The notes under the pieces: generated by a model
Told to the model about the DNA's origin: nothing
What the model saw: only the letters and a program-made list of their open reading frames with translations
Databases searched by the model: none
Made by a program: the position numbers and the translations under genes
Shown here: one piece after another, positions 7,242-15,205 of the stretch
How the letters are laid out: each line of letters begins with the position of its first letter
How positions within the stretch are numbered: the stretch's first letter is position 1
Assembly (NCBI GenBank): GCA_900541975.1
Contig: UQLR01000025.1
Span: forward strand, 1 to 26,408
Direction of reading: 5' to 3'
DNA length: 26,408 nucleotides
Source of the DNA: an uncultured Oscillospiraceae bacterium
GTDB lineage: Bacteria; Bacillota; Clostridia; Oscillospirales; Acutalibacteraceae

Positions 7242-10200
7242 TCAACCGGTTTTCATATTCAGCTTTTCTGCAGCTTCACTGGCTCGCAGCGATAACAGCT
7301 TGGACACGCCTTCATCCTGCATGGTAACGCCGTACAGTACGTCGGCTTCCTCCATCGTCCCTCTTCTGTGTGTTATCAAAATAAACTGCGTTTTGTCGTT
7401 CATATGTCGCAAATAAGAAGCAAACCGGTCTACATTTACCTCGTCAAGCGCCGCCTCAATTTCGTCCATCACGCAAAACGGCGCTGGGCTTACTTTCATT
7501 ATAGCAAAATAAAGCGCAATTGCAACAAGGGCTTTTTCCCCGCCCGAAAGCGCTTCCAGATGCACCACAATTTTCCCCGGCGGGTGCACGACGATGTCTA
7601 TCCCGCTTTGCAAAATATCTTCCGGGTCTGTCAGCTCCAGGCGCGCTTTGCCTCCGCCAAAAAGCTCTTTAAACGTCTTTGTAAAATTTTCGTTGATTTG
7701 CAAAAAACGCTCGACAAAAATTTCTTTCATTTGCTTTGTAAGGTCACCGATCAGGTGCAAAATTTCTGTTCTTGATTTTTCCACATCACCCGTCTGTTTC
7801 TTCATAAATTCATAACGCTGCGCAACCTCTTTATATTCTTCAATTGCCGCCACATTAACGTTACCAAGAGCTTTTATCTTTGCTTTCAACTCATTGAGCC
7901 GTTTTCTGGCTTCCGCTACATTTTCCAATGGGCTGACCGTCGCTTCTGCTTCTCTTCTGGTCAATTCATATTCTTCCCAAAGCTTTGCGATAATATCGTC
8001 GTACTGCTTTTGTAAATTGATCTTTCGCTCCTCAAGCCTTGCAAGCTCTCTGCCGGAGAGTTCACGCTCATTGTTTTTTTCCCTTTCCATCTGCCTTAAA
8101 GACGCAGAGTGTTTTTCAAGGTCCGAACGCGCCTGATACAGTGCTTCCATTTCCGTCTGCGCCGCCTGAACGCTTGCCTGCGCGCCTTGTATTTCGGTTG
8201 TAAGTATTTGAATCTGCTGAGCAATTTGCTGGTTTTTCAGGTCCAGGTGCATCATTTCCTCATGCAAGCTGTTTTTACGCGCCTGCTGCGTATTGCCCGT
8301 ATTGGCCGCCAGATGAATCTGCCCTTGCAACGCCTCGATATCCTTTTGCGCCGCAACAATTTGCAAGCGGAAATCCTGCAGTTTTTGCGCAAAGGCCTCT
8401 CTTTGTTCTGTCAGCTCCTCACGGTTTCCGGTAATATCTTTCGACTGCTTTTCTGCGGCGGTAATCTTCTGCTGTACCTGCACAAGCGCTTCCTGTGCCT
8501 GCCGTATGGCATTTTCCAATTGCACGGCCCGATCTGTACATGCAGTATGTTCCGCACAAACGGCTTCCAACGCTTTTTGAACGCTTTGAAGCTCCGTTTC
8601 GCAGCTTTTGGTTTCTGCATCGTTGCGTATGCATGTTTCCTGTATACCGGAATATTCCGCCCGTATTCCAAGCAATTCCGCTTCCGCCGCGCCAATTTCC
8701 GCCTGCGCGGCCTCAAAGGCCTGCTGCGCTGTTTTTGCTTTTTCAGAAAGTTCCTGTGCAATCCGCCTGCTTTTTTCAATCTCATTTACCCGGCTCAACA
8801 GACCCGATTTTCTGGCAAGCGAGCCGCCGGTCAGCGAACCGCCGGCATTGATTACCTGTCCGTCAAGCGTGACCACTTTAAAGCGGTATTGAAAACGTTT
8901 TGCAATTGCCACAGCGCTGTTAAGGTCTTCCGCCACCGCAATCCTGCCGAGCAAAGCGTGCAAAATGCCCACATATTGCGCTTTACAGGTACAAAGGTCG
9001 CAGGCAATCCCAATAAACCCGGTGCAGCTTTCCATCCCGTTTTCGCGCAGGCGGTTTCCTTTAATGGTCGTCAAAGGCAAAAAGGTTGCGCGCCCGCCGT
9101 CGCGCTGCTTTAGCATGGCAATTGCCTGTTTTGCGTCTTCCTCTGTGCCGGTCACAACATTTTGCATGGCAGAACCCAACGCCGTTTCTATAGCTACGGT
9201 ATACTGCGCCGGTACCTGAATAATTCTGGAAACAGGGCCGTGCATTCCCTTAAGCGTTCCGCGCTGCGCTTCCTTCATAACTGCCTTTACACTGTGGTGA
9301 AAGCCCTCCATGTTGTGTTCCAGGTCCTCTAAAATTTTTGTCCGGCGGCTTCGCTCCTGTGCGTCCAGCAGCAATTGGTCCGCCTGCTGCTTGAGAGCGT
9401 CGCATTTGTCTGTTTTCCCCTTGAGTTTAAGCTCGCAGCCATGAACAGCGTTTTGCAGCATCCGGGCCCTTTGTTCATACTGCTTTTGCCGGTCTTGATA
9501 ATGTTTTAAAAGGTCAGAAAGCTCTTTGATTGTATTCTGCCTGTCCTCTTTTGATGCAGCCAAAGTTTCCGTCCGCGCCTTAAGCTCACTTAAAGAAGAC
9601 TGGCTTGTCATTTGGGACGCTTTAATATCTGCCGCCTGCGCGCTGAGACCGGTAAGTGTTAAAGCAACCTCCTGCAACATGTCGGAACTGCGGCTGGCGG
9701 TCAAATTGACTTCATTGAGTGCGTCCTGACATGCGTCGTATTCCTTTTCAAGTAAGGAGATTTCCTCCTGGTGCTGGGCAACCGCTGCTTTTTTTTCTTC
9801 AATTTCTTTTTCTATGTGTACCGAGGTGGAGTCCACCTGTGCAATTTCGGCTTCCATCCTCTTGATGGTTTCATTATTATGTACAATATCATTTTCCAAA
9901 ACAGAAACCAGCGCGTGTTTTTGCGCAGATTGCTCCTCCAGCGCAGAAATTTCCCGGCGCACAGCGTCAATCTTTGCTGACTGCTGGCCGCTTTGTAAAA
10001 AAATGGCCTCTGTTTCTTCGCCGATCTTATCTATTTCCTCCTGTGTGCGTTCATGCTGGTTTTTAGCAATAGAGATTTTTTCCTCCTGCTCACGCAAAAC
10101 ACCTGCGGATTTTTCAAGCGTGTCCAGCCAAATTCCAATCTCCAGTTCCCTTTTTTCTTTTGCGTATTTCAAAAAAGCTTCCGCCTTTTTTGCCTGGATG

Positions 10201-10817
10201 GAAAGAGGTTCTACACGATCTTCCAGTTCCTGTAAAATGTCGCGCAGCCGCAACAGGTTTTCTTCTGTACCTTTCAGTTTGCGTTCTGCCTCTATTTTTC
10301 TATAACGATAACGGGAAATTCCCGCTGCCTCTTCAAAGATTTCTCTTCTGTCTTCGCTTTTAGAGGCCACAATGCTGTCAATTTTCCCCTGACCAATCAT
10401 AGAATATCCATCCCGCCCAAGACCAGTATCCATAAACAGCTCGTGAATATCCTTTAACCGGACCGCGGCCTTGTTAATAAGATATTCACTGTCGCCGCTA
10501 CGGTAATAGCGGCGTGTGACGGAAACTTCATCCCCATTAAAAGGCAGCGCCCGGTCTTTATTTTCAATTGTCAAAGTAACCTCGGCATAGCCCTGTTTTT
10601 TCCTGCTATCCGTTCCGTTAAATACAACATCTTCCATTTTAGAGCAACGAAGAGATTTCGGCGACTGCTCACCCAAAACCCACCGAATTGCATCGCTGAT
10701 GTTGCTTTTACCGGAACCATTTGGCCCTACAATAGAGGTAATTCCTTTGTCAAACGAAAGCTTTGTCTTGTCCGGAAACGTTTTAAAGCCCTGTATTTCA
10801 AGCGATTTTAAAAGCAC
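7242..10817 (-). CDS. smc: Chromosome segregation protein SMC
   Basis: SMC is the ATPase of bacterial condensin; it dimerises through its hinge and binds ScpA and ScpB to extrude and organise DNA. The 1191-residue protein starts with an ATPase half carrying GPNGSGKSN at 31-39 and QG at the Q-loop region, then a long heptad-rich coiled coil, a hinge at roughly 515-660 with GGSLTGGS near its end, a return coiled coil, and a C-terminal half with the LSGGEKALVAIAL signature and Walker B FCVMDEIEAALD. Length is normal. The start is GTG at 10817 with GAGGTG 5 bases upstream. scpA and scpB are not in the window. Confidence 0.98.
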   Translation of the reverse strand: MLLKSLEIQGFKTFPDKTKLSFDKGITSIVGPNGSGKSNISDAIRWVLGEQSPKSLRCSKMEDVVFNGTDSRKKQGYAEVTLTIENKDRALPFNGDEVSVTRRYYRSGDSEYLINKAAVRLKDIHELFMDTGLGRDGYSMIGQGKIDSIVASKSEDRREIFEEAAGISRYRYRKIEAERKLKGTEENLLRLRDILQELEDRVEPLSIQAKKAEAFLKYAKEKRELEIGIWLDTLEKSAGVLREQEEKISIAKNQHERTQEEIDKIGEETEAIFLQSGQQSAKIDAVRREISALEEQSAQKHALVSVLENDIVHNNETIKRMEAEIAQVDSTSVHIEKEIEEKKAAVAQHQEEISLLEKEYDACQDALNEVNLTASRSSDMLQEVALTLTGLSAQAADIKASQMTSQSSLSELKARTETLAASKEDRQNTIKELSDLLKHYQDRQKQYEQRARMLQNAVHGCELKLKGKTDKCDALKQQADQLLLDAQERSRRTKILEDLEHNMEGFHHSVKAVMKEAQRGTLKGMHGPVSRIIQVPAQYTVAIETALGSAMQNVVTGTEEDAKQAIAMLKQRDGGRATFLPLTTIKGNRLRENGMESCTGFIGIACDLCTCKAQYVGILHALLGRIAVAEDLNSAVAIAKRFQYRFKVVTLDGQVINAGGSLTGGSLARKSGLLSRVNEIEKSRRIAQELSEKAKTAQQAFEAAQAEIGAAEAELLGIRAEYSGIQETCIRNDAETKSCETELQSVQKALEAVCAEHTACTDRAVQLENAIRQAQEALVQVQQKITAAEKQSKDITGNREELTEQREAFAQKLQDFRLQIVAAQKDIEALQGQIHLAANTGNTQQARKNSLHEEMMHLDLKNQQIAQQIQILTTEIQGAQASVQAAQTEMEALYQARSDLEKHSASLRQMEREKNNERELSGRELARLEERKINLQKQYDDIIAKLWEEYELTRREAEATVSPLENVAEARKRLNELKAKIKALGNVNVAAIEEYKEVAQRYEFMKKQTGDVEKSRTEILHLIGDLTKQMKEIFVERFLQINENFTKTFKELFGGGKARLELTDPEDILQSGIDIVVHPPGKIVVHLEALSGGEKALVAIALYFAIMKVSPAPFCVMDEIEAALDEVNVDRFASYLRHMNDKTQFILITHRRGTMEEADVLYGVTMQDEGVSKLLSLRASEAAEKLNMKTG

Positions 10818-10958
10818 AATCTCACCTCTTGTTCCTTTTCAAGCAAAGGCTAAAAACACCCCCTGCTTTTGGCTGTAGCACGCGCCCAGCGGGCGTATGC
10901 TTAAAACTGTCGTCTATGCACACAGAAAAATACAGGTTGCATGCAAAGTAAACGGCCT

Positions 10959-11966
10959 TTATTTTCCCGGTTCTATTTCAATCACATCTTCCGCAAGCAT
11001 TTCATCCTGGTACACCTGCGCCGGGTACCCGCGCCGTGCAAGTTCCCGTAAATTGCTTTTTTTCTGTCCTGTCAGCTTTGAAAGCGTTTTGGGATGCACA
11101 TGCAGCACAAGCGGCCCGCATGGAAATTGCTTTTTTTTAATTTGCTCCAAAACATGGCATAATATCTGTCTGCTTTGGCAAAGCTGACGCAGCGCAGGAT
11201 GAAAAGGACCCGCCACATAAGCGCTGCGCAGGCCTTCACTGCTGTGCAGCCCCAGACGGATCACACGGATCCCCTCGCCTTCAAAAAGTGAAAGCAACTG
11301 CGTACACAGCGCCACTGTACTTTCCAGCGAAGGTGGTGCATACAATCCATCGGTATACAACTGCGCCAGGCGAGTGCCGCGCAGAACAAGTGTTGGATAC
11401 ACGCGTACAGTTTGGGGACATATTGCGCATATTTTCTTCGCTGTATACATGTCAAGCGCTTCGCTGCTCTTGTAAAGGCCCGTCATCATCTGCAGGCCTA
11501 ATGAAACCCCCGCTTTACGGATCAATGCAGAAGCTTTTTCCACATCCTGCGCACTGTGCCCTCTGCCGTTTGCAGAAAGAACACCGTCGTCCATGCTTTG
11601 CGCGCCAAGCTCTACTGAGGTAACGCCGTACTGTTTTAAAAGCTGTAGTACTTCCCAATCAATAGCGTCAGGCCGGGTAGAGACCCGTATACCGGATACT
11701 TGGCCTTTTTCTACATATGGATAAGCCGCCTGCAACAACGAGAGCATGTATTGCCTGTCTATCGCTGTAAAGCTGCCGCCGAAAAACGCTATTTCTGCAT
11801 TCTGCGCGGCGTTGTGTAAGGTGCGCAGTGCTGTTTCCGCCGCATCTTTTACCTGCTGTGCCGTTAAGCGGCAATGCTGCCCTGTAATGCTCTTTTGGTC
11901 GCAAAAGCTGCACATATGCCTACAGCCGCTATGCGGTACGAACAATGCAACGTTTGCATGTTTCAA
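10959..11966 (-). CDS. Radical SAM protein, Elp3-like
   Basis: A 335-residue radical SAM enzyme with the iron-sulfur ligands C15, C19 and C22 in GCRHMCSFC, followed by FFGGSFTAID and VRVYPTLVLRGT, as in the catalytic core of the Elp3/YhcC group. It lacks the C-terminal acetyltransferase domain of true Elp3, so tRNA wobble modification is only a possibility. A gene of this kind is often found between rnc and smc in Clostridia. The start is TTG at 11966, overlapping the rnc stop by 4 bases (TTGA), which implies translational coupling. The substrate is unknown. A 141-base gap separates its stop from smc; it contains a GC-rich hairpin but no convincing promoter. Confidence 0.85.
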   Translation of the reverse strand: MKHANVALFVPHSGCRHMCSFCDQKSITGQHCRLTAQQVKDAAETALRTLHNAAQNAEIAFFGGSFTAIDRQYMLSLLQAAYPYVEKGQVSGIRVSTRPDAIDWEVLQLLKQYGVTSVELGAQSMDDGVLSANGRGHSAQDVEKASALIRKAGVSLGLQMMTGLYKSSEALDMYTAKKICAICPQTVRVYPTLVLRGTRLAQLYTDGLYAPPSLESTVALCTQLLSLFEGEGIRVIRLGLHSSEGLRSAYVAGPFHPALRQLCQSRQILCHVLEQIKKKQFPCGPLVLHVHPKTLSKLTGQKKSNLRELARRGYPAQVYQDEMLAEDVIEIEPGK

Positions 11967-12637
11967 TATCCCATCAGCTCCAATGCTTCCCTGGCCGCCT
12001 GTTGTTCTGCTTCTTTTTTGCTTTTTCCGCCGCCTTTGCCAATTACATTGCTGTTTAAATGCACTTCCACAACAAAATGCTTGCTATGATCCGGCCCGCT
12101 CTCGCCTACCAACACATATTCCAAGCGTTCTTCTGGATTTTTCTGAACAATTTCCTGTAAACTTGTTTTATAATCCTTAAAATTTTTGGGCTTTGGGCTT
12201 TTAATATCCGGTATAACAAAGCGCAATACAAACGTCCTTGCTTTTTCCATGCCGCCGTCAAGGTAAATAGCGGCAATAAGCGCTTCAAACGCATCGGCCA
12301 GAATAGACGGGCGTTCTCCTCCGCCATTATGACGTTCTCCGCGGCTCAACTGCAAAAAATCGCCCAAATGGATAGAGCGCGCATATCCGGCAAGCGATTT
12401 TTCACACACCAAAGACGCGCGCAGCTTTGTCAGATCGCCTTCAGGCAGATCCGGACGATTTTTAAAGATATAGTCCGATACAATAATACTTAAAACCGCA
12501 TCGCCTAAAAACTCCAGACGTTCATTGCATTTTATTTTATTTCTGGACTCGTTTGCATAGGAGGAATGCGTAAGCGCGGTATAAAGCAGGTTTTTGTCCT
12601 GAAACCTGTATTGTAATTCCTGCTGTAGTTTTTCCAT
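11963..12637 (-). CDS. rnc: Ribonuclease III
   Basis: RNase III cuts double-stranded RNA, including rRNA precursors. The 224-residue protein has the endonuclease signature NERLEFLGDAVL at 38-49, the second catalytic stretch ADAFEALIAAIYLDGG, and a C-terminal double-stranded-RNA-binding domain from about residue 155 with GKGGGKSKKEAEQQAA. It starts 17 bases after plsX with a G-rich box 7 bases before the ATG, and its stop overlaps the next gene. In many Firmicutes acpP lies between plsX and rnc; here it does not. Confidence 0.97.
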   Translation of the reverse strand: MEKLQQELQYRFQDKNLLYTALTHSSYANESRNKIKCNERLEFLGDAVLSIIVSDYIFKNRPDLPEGDLTKLRASLVCEKSLAGYARSIHLGDFLQLSRGERHNGGGERPSILADAFEALIAAIYLDGGMEKARTFVLRFVIPDIKSPKPKNFKDYKTSLQEIVQKNPEERLEYVLVGESGPDHSKHFVVEVHLNSNVIGKGGGKSKKEAEQQAAREALELMGY

Positions 12638-12654
12638 CTTTTTTCCCCCATTTT

Positions 12655-13641
12655 TTACACTTGTATACTGTCTGCAATTTCCTGTGTAACATTTCCCTGC
12701 ACATATTGCTTTGTAAGGCGCAAAGCGCTTTTTATCGTTTTGGCTTTTGCGCTCCCATGTGCTTTAAACACAGGTTTTGCAACGCCCATAATGGGAGATC
12801 CGCCATATTCGTTATAGTCAAATTCTTTTTTCATCTTTTTTAAATCAGACAAAACCATGGCGGCTGCAAGCTTTGTTTTTATATTTTTCCCAAACATCGT
12901 CTTTATTTTGTCCATCAAAGCAATGGCTACTCCCTCATAGGTTTTTATAATCAAATTCCCGGTAAAGCCGTCTGCCACCAGCACATCGCACCCGTCAAGA
13001 GGGATATCACGCCCTTCTATATTTCCAACAAAATGCAGACCGCTGGCTTGTAAAAGGGCGTACGCTTCATGCTGCAACTGTGTGCCCTTATGCGCCTCTG
13101 TCCCGCAATTGGCAAGGCCAACCCTGGGGTTTTGAATCCCCATGACCTTTTCCATATATAAGGCGCCCATAATTCCAAACTGTAAAAGCATTTCAGGCCG
13201 GCATTCCACATTGGCGCCGCCGTCTATCAGCATTGCGCACCCGCCGGCTGTAGGAACAATCGGTGCAAATGCAGGTCGTTTAATGCCTTGAATCCGTTTT
13301 ACAAGCATTGTAGCACCCACAACAAGCGCGCCGCTGTTGCCTGCGGAAACAAAGGCGTCCCCCTTGCCCTGTGCAAGCATCTCAAGTCCCCGCGCCATAG
13401 ACGAGTCCTTTTTTGTTTTTAAAACTGCCGAAGCGTCGTCTTCCATGGTAATAACCTGGGGTGCATGTGCAATTTCCATTCGATCAAGAGAAATCTCCTG
13501 ATCCCTGGCAATTTGAACAATTCTCTTTTCATCCCCGGTCAAAAGAATATCCAATTGCAACTCCTGCGCAGCCTGTTCCGCGCCTTTTAAAATTTCAAAC
13601 GGCGCGTTGTCCCCACCAAACGCATCGACAATGATTTTCAT
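12655..13641 (-). CDS. plsX: Phosphate acyltransferase PlsX
   Basis: PlsX converts acyl-ACP to acyl-phosphate, the donor used by PlsY for phosphatidic acid synthesis; it is a peripheral membrane enzyme. The 328-residue protein has DAFGGDNAP at the start, SAGNSGALVVGA, DGGANVECRPEMLLQFG and a C-terminal NEYGGSPIMG, all typical. I chose the ATG at 13641 over the in-frame TTG at 13662, because AAAGGA lies between them and the protein then begins MKIIVDAFGG. It is the first intact gene of the minus-strand run; the usual rpmF, yceD or fapR are not upstream, where a trmFO remnant lies instead. Confidence 0.96.
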   Translation of the reverse strand: MKIIVDAFGGDNAPFEILKGAEQAAQELQLDILLTGDEKRIVQIARDQEISLDRMEIAHAPQVITMEDDASAVLKTKKDSSMARGLEMLAQGKGDAFVSAGNSGALVVGATMLVKRIQGIKRPAFAPIVPTAGGCAMLIDGGANVECRPEMLLQFGIMGALYMEKVMGIQNPRVGLANCGTEAHKGTQLQHEAYALLQASGLHFVGNIEGRDIPLDGCDVLVADGFTGNLIIKTYEGVAIALMDKIKTMFGKNIKTKLAAAMVLSDLKKMKKEFDYNEYGGSPIMGVAKPVFKAHGSAKAKTIKSALRLTKQYVQGNVTQEIADSIQV

Positions 13642-13658
13642 ATTTATATTCGTTCCTT

Positions 13659-13865
13659 TCAAGATTCGTAAAATCCCATATTCCCACTATCAATCAGTTT
13701 TTGCAAAGCTTCAAGCAAACGCTGCGCATACGCGGCGGCTTTTCCCCTTTTTCCACATATCGGCTCTGCAAGAGGCGGTAAAATTCCCAGATTGGCACCC
13801 ATCGGCGTGGATCCCCACTACAAGGTTGGACACGCCGGATTCCATATATCCCGGTCGTATCAAGG
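13659..13865 (-). pseudogene. trmFO: Decayed 3' end of trmFO
   Basis: Two frames carry adjacent pieces that read as the C-terminus of TrmFO, the folate-dependent tRNA-U54 methyltransferase. From about 13865 one frame gives GYMESGVSNLVVGIHA, like the GYVESAASGLVAGINAA of the family. The other frame takes over at about 13805 with PMGANLGILPPL, then AYAQRLLEALQKLI, ending at a TGA at 13659-13661. In intact TrmFO about 35 residues lie between these pieces, so there is an internal deletion with a frame change. A second frame break precedes GYMES, where TTGIYG reads in another frame. The stop overlaps the rejected TTG of plsX, and the plsX ribosome binding site follows it, so the two were once neighbours in one operon. 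The family call is from remembered motifs, not a search. Confidence 0.6.
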
Positions 13866-13905
13866 CAAGGAAGGAATTTTTTTCGCAATTTTCACTTTGC
13901 CCTAA

Positions 13906-13974
13906 TGTATAAATATACACACAGCCTCCAAATAGCATAAATACATATTGTAATAGTATAGCAAGAAAACGCAA
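13906..13974 (-). promoter_or_regulatory. Possible promoter and palindrome upstream of the plsX run
   Basis: On the minus strand TTGCGT (13969-13974), 16 bases and TACAAT (13947-13952) form a modest sigma-A-like promoter. Downstream is a perfect TGTATA-TT-TATACA palindrome at 13906-13919. If real it would start a transcript through the trmFO remnant into plsX. The sequence does not match the FapR operator. The whole 13866-14035 stretch otherwise holds nothing I recognise. Confidence 0.35.
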
Positions 13975-14035
13975 TTATTTCAATACTTTCTTCTAATAAA
14001 TCGCTGACTTAAGTGCGCAAAAATTAAAGCACACT

Positions 14036-14069
14036 GCAAAAAAAGAACAGCATAGTTTTAACTATGCTG
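14036..14069 (-). terminator. Rho-independent terminator
   Basis: A perfect 10-base inverted repeat, CAGCATAGTT (14048-14057) and AACTATGCTG (14060-14069), is followed on the minus strand by TTC and seven T residues. It lies 8 bases past the stop of the 14077-14280 open frame, which suggests that frame is the 3' end of a real gene. On the plus strand it is followed by CCTTTTCTT, so weak two-way action is possible. Confidence 0.75.
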
Positions 14070-14076
14070 CCTTTTC

Positions 14077-14280
14077 TTAAAAGGATTGCTTGCTTTTTGA
14101 CCGATACTGTTGTCTAAAACGCCATTGGTTGGTCGCCATTGCGCCTGCGCTCTCTGTGGCATAGCTCCGCATACCAAAAGACATAATGAGCAACCCAATA
14201 AACTCGGGAATAATATGCGCCAGTGGAACCTGCATCTGTTCTATTCGCTCTACATCGGCTTTCACCTTCTTTTGATCCAC
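14077..14280 (-). CDS. Hypothetical small protein or gene 3' remnant with one hydrophobic segment
   Basis: I do not recognise this 67-residue frame. It has a charged N-terminus (KKVKADVERIEQ), a hydrophobic stretch PLAHIIPEFIGLLIMSFGM at about 19-37, and a basic Gln/Arg-rich tail ending in RSKSKQSF. The first codon is GTG with no ribosome binding site. A terminator follows the stop closely, which argues that it was transcribed. Immediately upstream, another frame is open from about 14380 to a TGA at 14263 and includes GFLYKENHWLGEWIKRR. A single frameshift would join the two, so this may be the end of a longer broken gene. The codon 14280 start is therefore nominal. Confidence 0.35.
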   Translation of the reverse strand: MDQKKVKADVERIEQMQVPLAHIIPEFIGLLIMSFGMRSYATESAGAMATNQWRFRQQYRSKSKQSF

Positions 14281-14431
14281 TCGCCTAGCCAGTGGTTTTC
14301 TTTATATAAAAATCCCATGTCTCCTATCCCAATGCAATATCTAAATGTAGAACTTCCCCGGCATCTTACAAACTCTTAAAAATAATTCATGTTGTTTGGA
14401 AGAGTTTCTGATTTTTTAAACTTCTTTTCAT

Positions 14432-14460
14432 TTGACAAATTCAAAATCATATGCTATACT
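14432..14460 (+). promoter_or_regulatory. Sigma-A promoter of the left TetR-ABC arm
   Basis: TTGACA (14432-14437), exactly 17 bases, TATACT (14455-14460). This is a near-consensus promoter reading into the tetR gene at 14512. The predicted start near 14467 lies inside the palindromic operator that begins at the last base of the -10 box, so a bound repressor would block initiation. Confidence 0.85.
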
Positions 14461-14491
14461 GATAATCAAATTATCGATAATTTAATTATCA
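14460..14491 (+). promoter_or_regulatory. 32-base palindromic operator, probably for the left TetR
   Basis: The 32 bases are a palindrome at 30 of 32 positions, centred on TTATCGATAA, with TGATAAT and ATTATCA at its ends. It overlaps the end of the -10 box and the start site and precedes the GAAGGAGG ribosome binding site (14494-14501) of the tetR gene. Autoregulation by the encoded TetR is inferred from position and symmetry. Confidence 0.75.
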
Positions 14492-14511
14492 AGAAGGAGG
14501 CAGCTCTATTT

Positions 14512-15135
14512 ATGGCAGTACCAGATCATTCTATTGACCCGCGCATCTGGGCCAGCGCCCGAAAGGAATTCTTGGAAAAAGGCTTTGAAAAGGCCTCTCT
14601 GAAAGAGATTTGTGAGGGAGCTGGAGTTACCACTGGTGCGCTGTACAAGCGGTATAAAGGAAAGGAAGAACTGTTTTGTGCTGTTGTGGAGCAAACGGTA
14701 CAAGAACTGTATGCTGTGGCAAATGCGCGCGGAAATCGTAAACCCGAAGAACTCTCTGATTCTGAACTTATTCAGTGCTGGGATATGGACGGTTCGGATA
14801 TGATGTGGTGGTTTCAGTTCCTCTATGACCGTCACGACGATTTTGTTTTGCTGCTCTCCTGTGCAGAGGGCACCCGGTATTCTAACTTCCAGCATGATTG
14901 GGTAGCAACGCTAACAAAGGCAACCACTGCTTTTTTAGCCGAAGCACAAAGGCGGGACCTCTGCCGTAAAGATGTGGGGCCAGAAGAATTACATATCCTG
15001 CTTACCGCCTTCTGGACTACCATCTATGAGCCCTTTATTCACCATTTTACTTGGAAGCAGATGGAAGAACATTGCCGGATTGTCTGCCATTTGTTCGATT
15101 GGCACGGCGCACTGGCATTTCGTATTCCGGAATAA
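14512..15135 (+). CDS. TetR/AcrR family transcriptional regulator (left arm)
   Basis: A 207-residue TetR-family repressor: the N-terminal helix-turn-helix is at about 28-47 with SLKEICEGAGVTTGALYKRY, followed by a ligand-binding domain with the subgroup motif LLLSCAEGTRY at 112-122. The open frame begins at 14389, but the ATG at 14512 is chosen because it follows a GAAGGAGG box by 11 bases and yields a normal TetR N-terminus; the earlier codons would lie on the promoter and operator. It probably controls its own operon and the two ABC genes 70 bases downstream through the operator at 14460-14491. The right-arm TetR aligns without gaps to both the HTH and CAEGT motifs. The ligand is unknown. 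Confidence 0.9.
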   Translation: MAVPDHSIDPRIWASARKEFLEKGFEKASLKEICEGAGVTTGALYKRYKGKEELFCAVVEQTVQELYAVANARGNRKPEELSDSELIQCWDMDGSDMMWWFQFLYDRHDDFVLLLSCAEGTRYSNFQHDWVATLTKATTAFLAEAQRRDLCRKDVGPEELHILLTAFWTTIYEPFIHHFTWKQMEEHCRIVCHLFDWHGALAFRIPE

Positions 15136-15161
15136 ACCCTCTTTTACAGAGGGTTCTCTTT
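15135..15161 (+). terminator. Weak hairpin after tetR
   Basis: AACCCTCT (15135-15142) and AGAGGGTT (15148-15155) form a perfect 8-base stem with a 5-base loop, followed by CTCTTT. The T-run is poor, so it may act as a partial terminator or processing site that sets the ratio of regulator to transporter. Confidence 0.45.
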
Positions 15162-15171
15162 AAAATTTACA

Positions 15172-15187
15172 GTTAGCCACAACTAAC
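15172..15187 (+). promoter_or_regulatory. Inverted repeat GTTAG-N6-CTAAC before the first ABC gene
   Basis: A perfect 5-base inverted repeat with a 6-base spacer, 18 bases before the GTG of the first ABC gene. The same arrangement occurs at 23850-23865 in the right arm, there next to a promoter. It may be a binding site of one of the TetR proteins or of an outside regulator. Confidence 0.4.
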
Positions 15188-15205
15188 GTATAAGGAGGTA
15201 TCGTT

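Noticed and set aside
8109..9113. A 334-codon plus-strand frame inside smc.
   Set aside because: It is antisense to the well-supported SMC coding sequence, has no family-like motifs and is a by-product of its codon use. The same holds for 6284-7327 opposite ftsY.
10878..10900. GC-rich hairpin between the radical SAM gene and smc.
   Set aside because: The stem is imperfect (8 of 10) and has no T-run on either strand; I could not support a terminator or riboswitch.
13711..13974. An 87-codon minus-strand frame taken as a gene.
   Set aside because: Only its middle (GYMESGVSNLVVGIHA) is family-like and it shifts frame into a TrmFO-type tail; the hydrophobic N-terminus is noncoding sequence over the possible promoter.
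15166..15200. A promoter TTTACA-N17-TATAAG with the GTTAG repeat as its spacer.
   Set aside because: Its -10 box would overlap the AAGGAGG ribosome binding site, and transcription would start at about the GTG, so the RBS would be lost.
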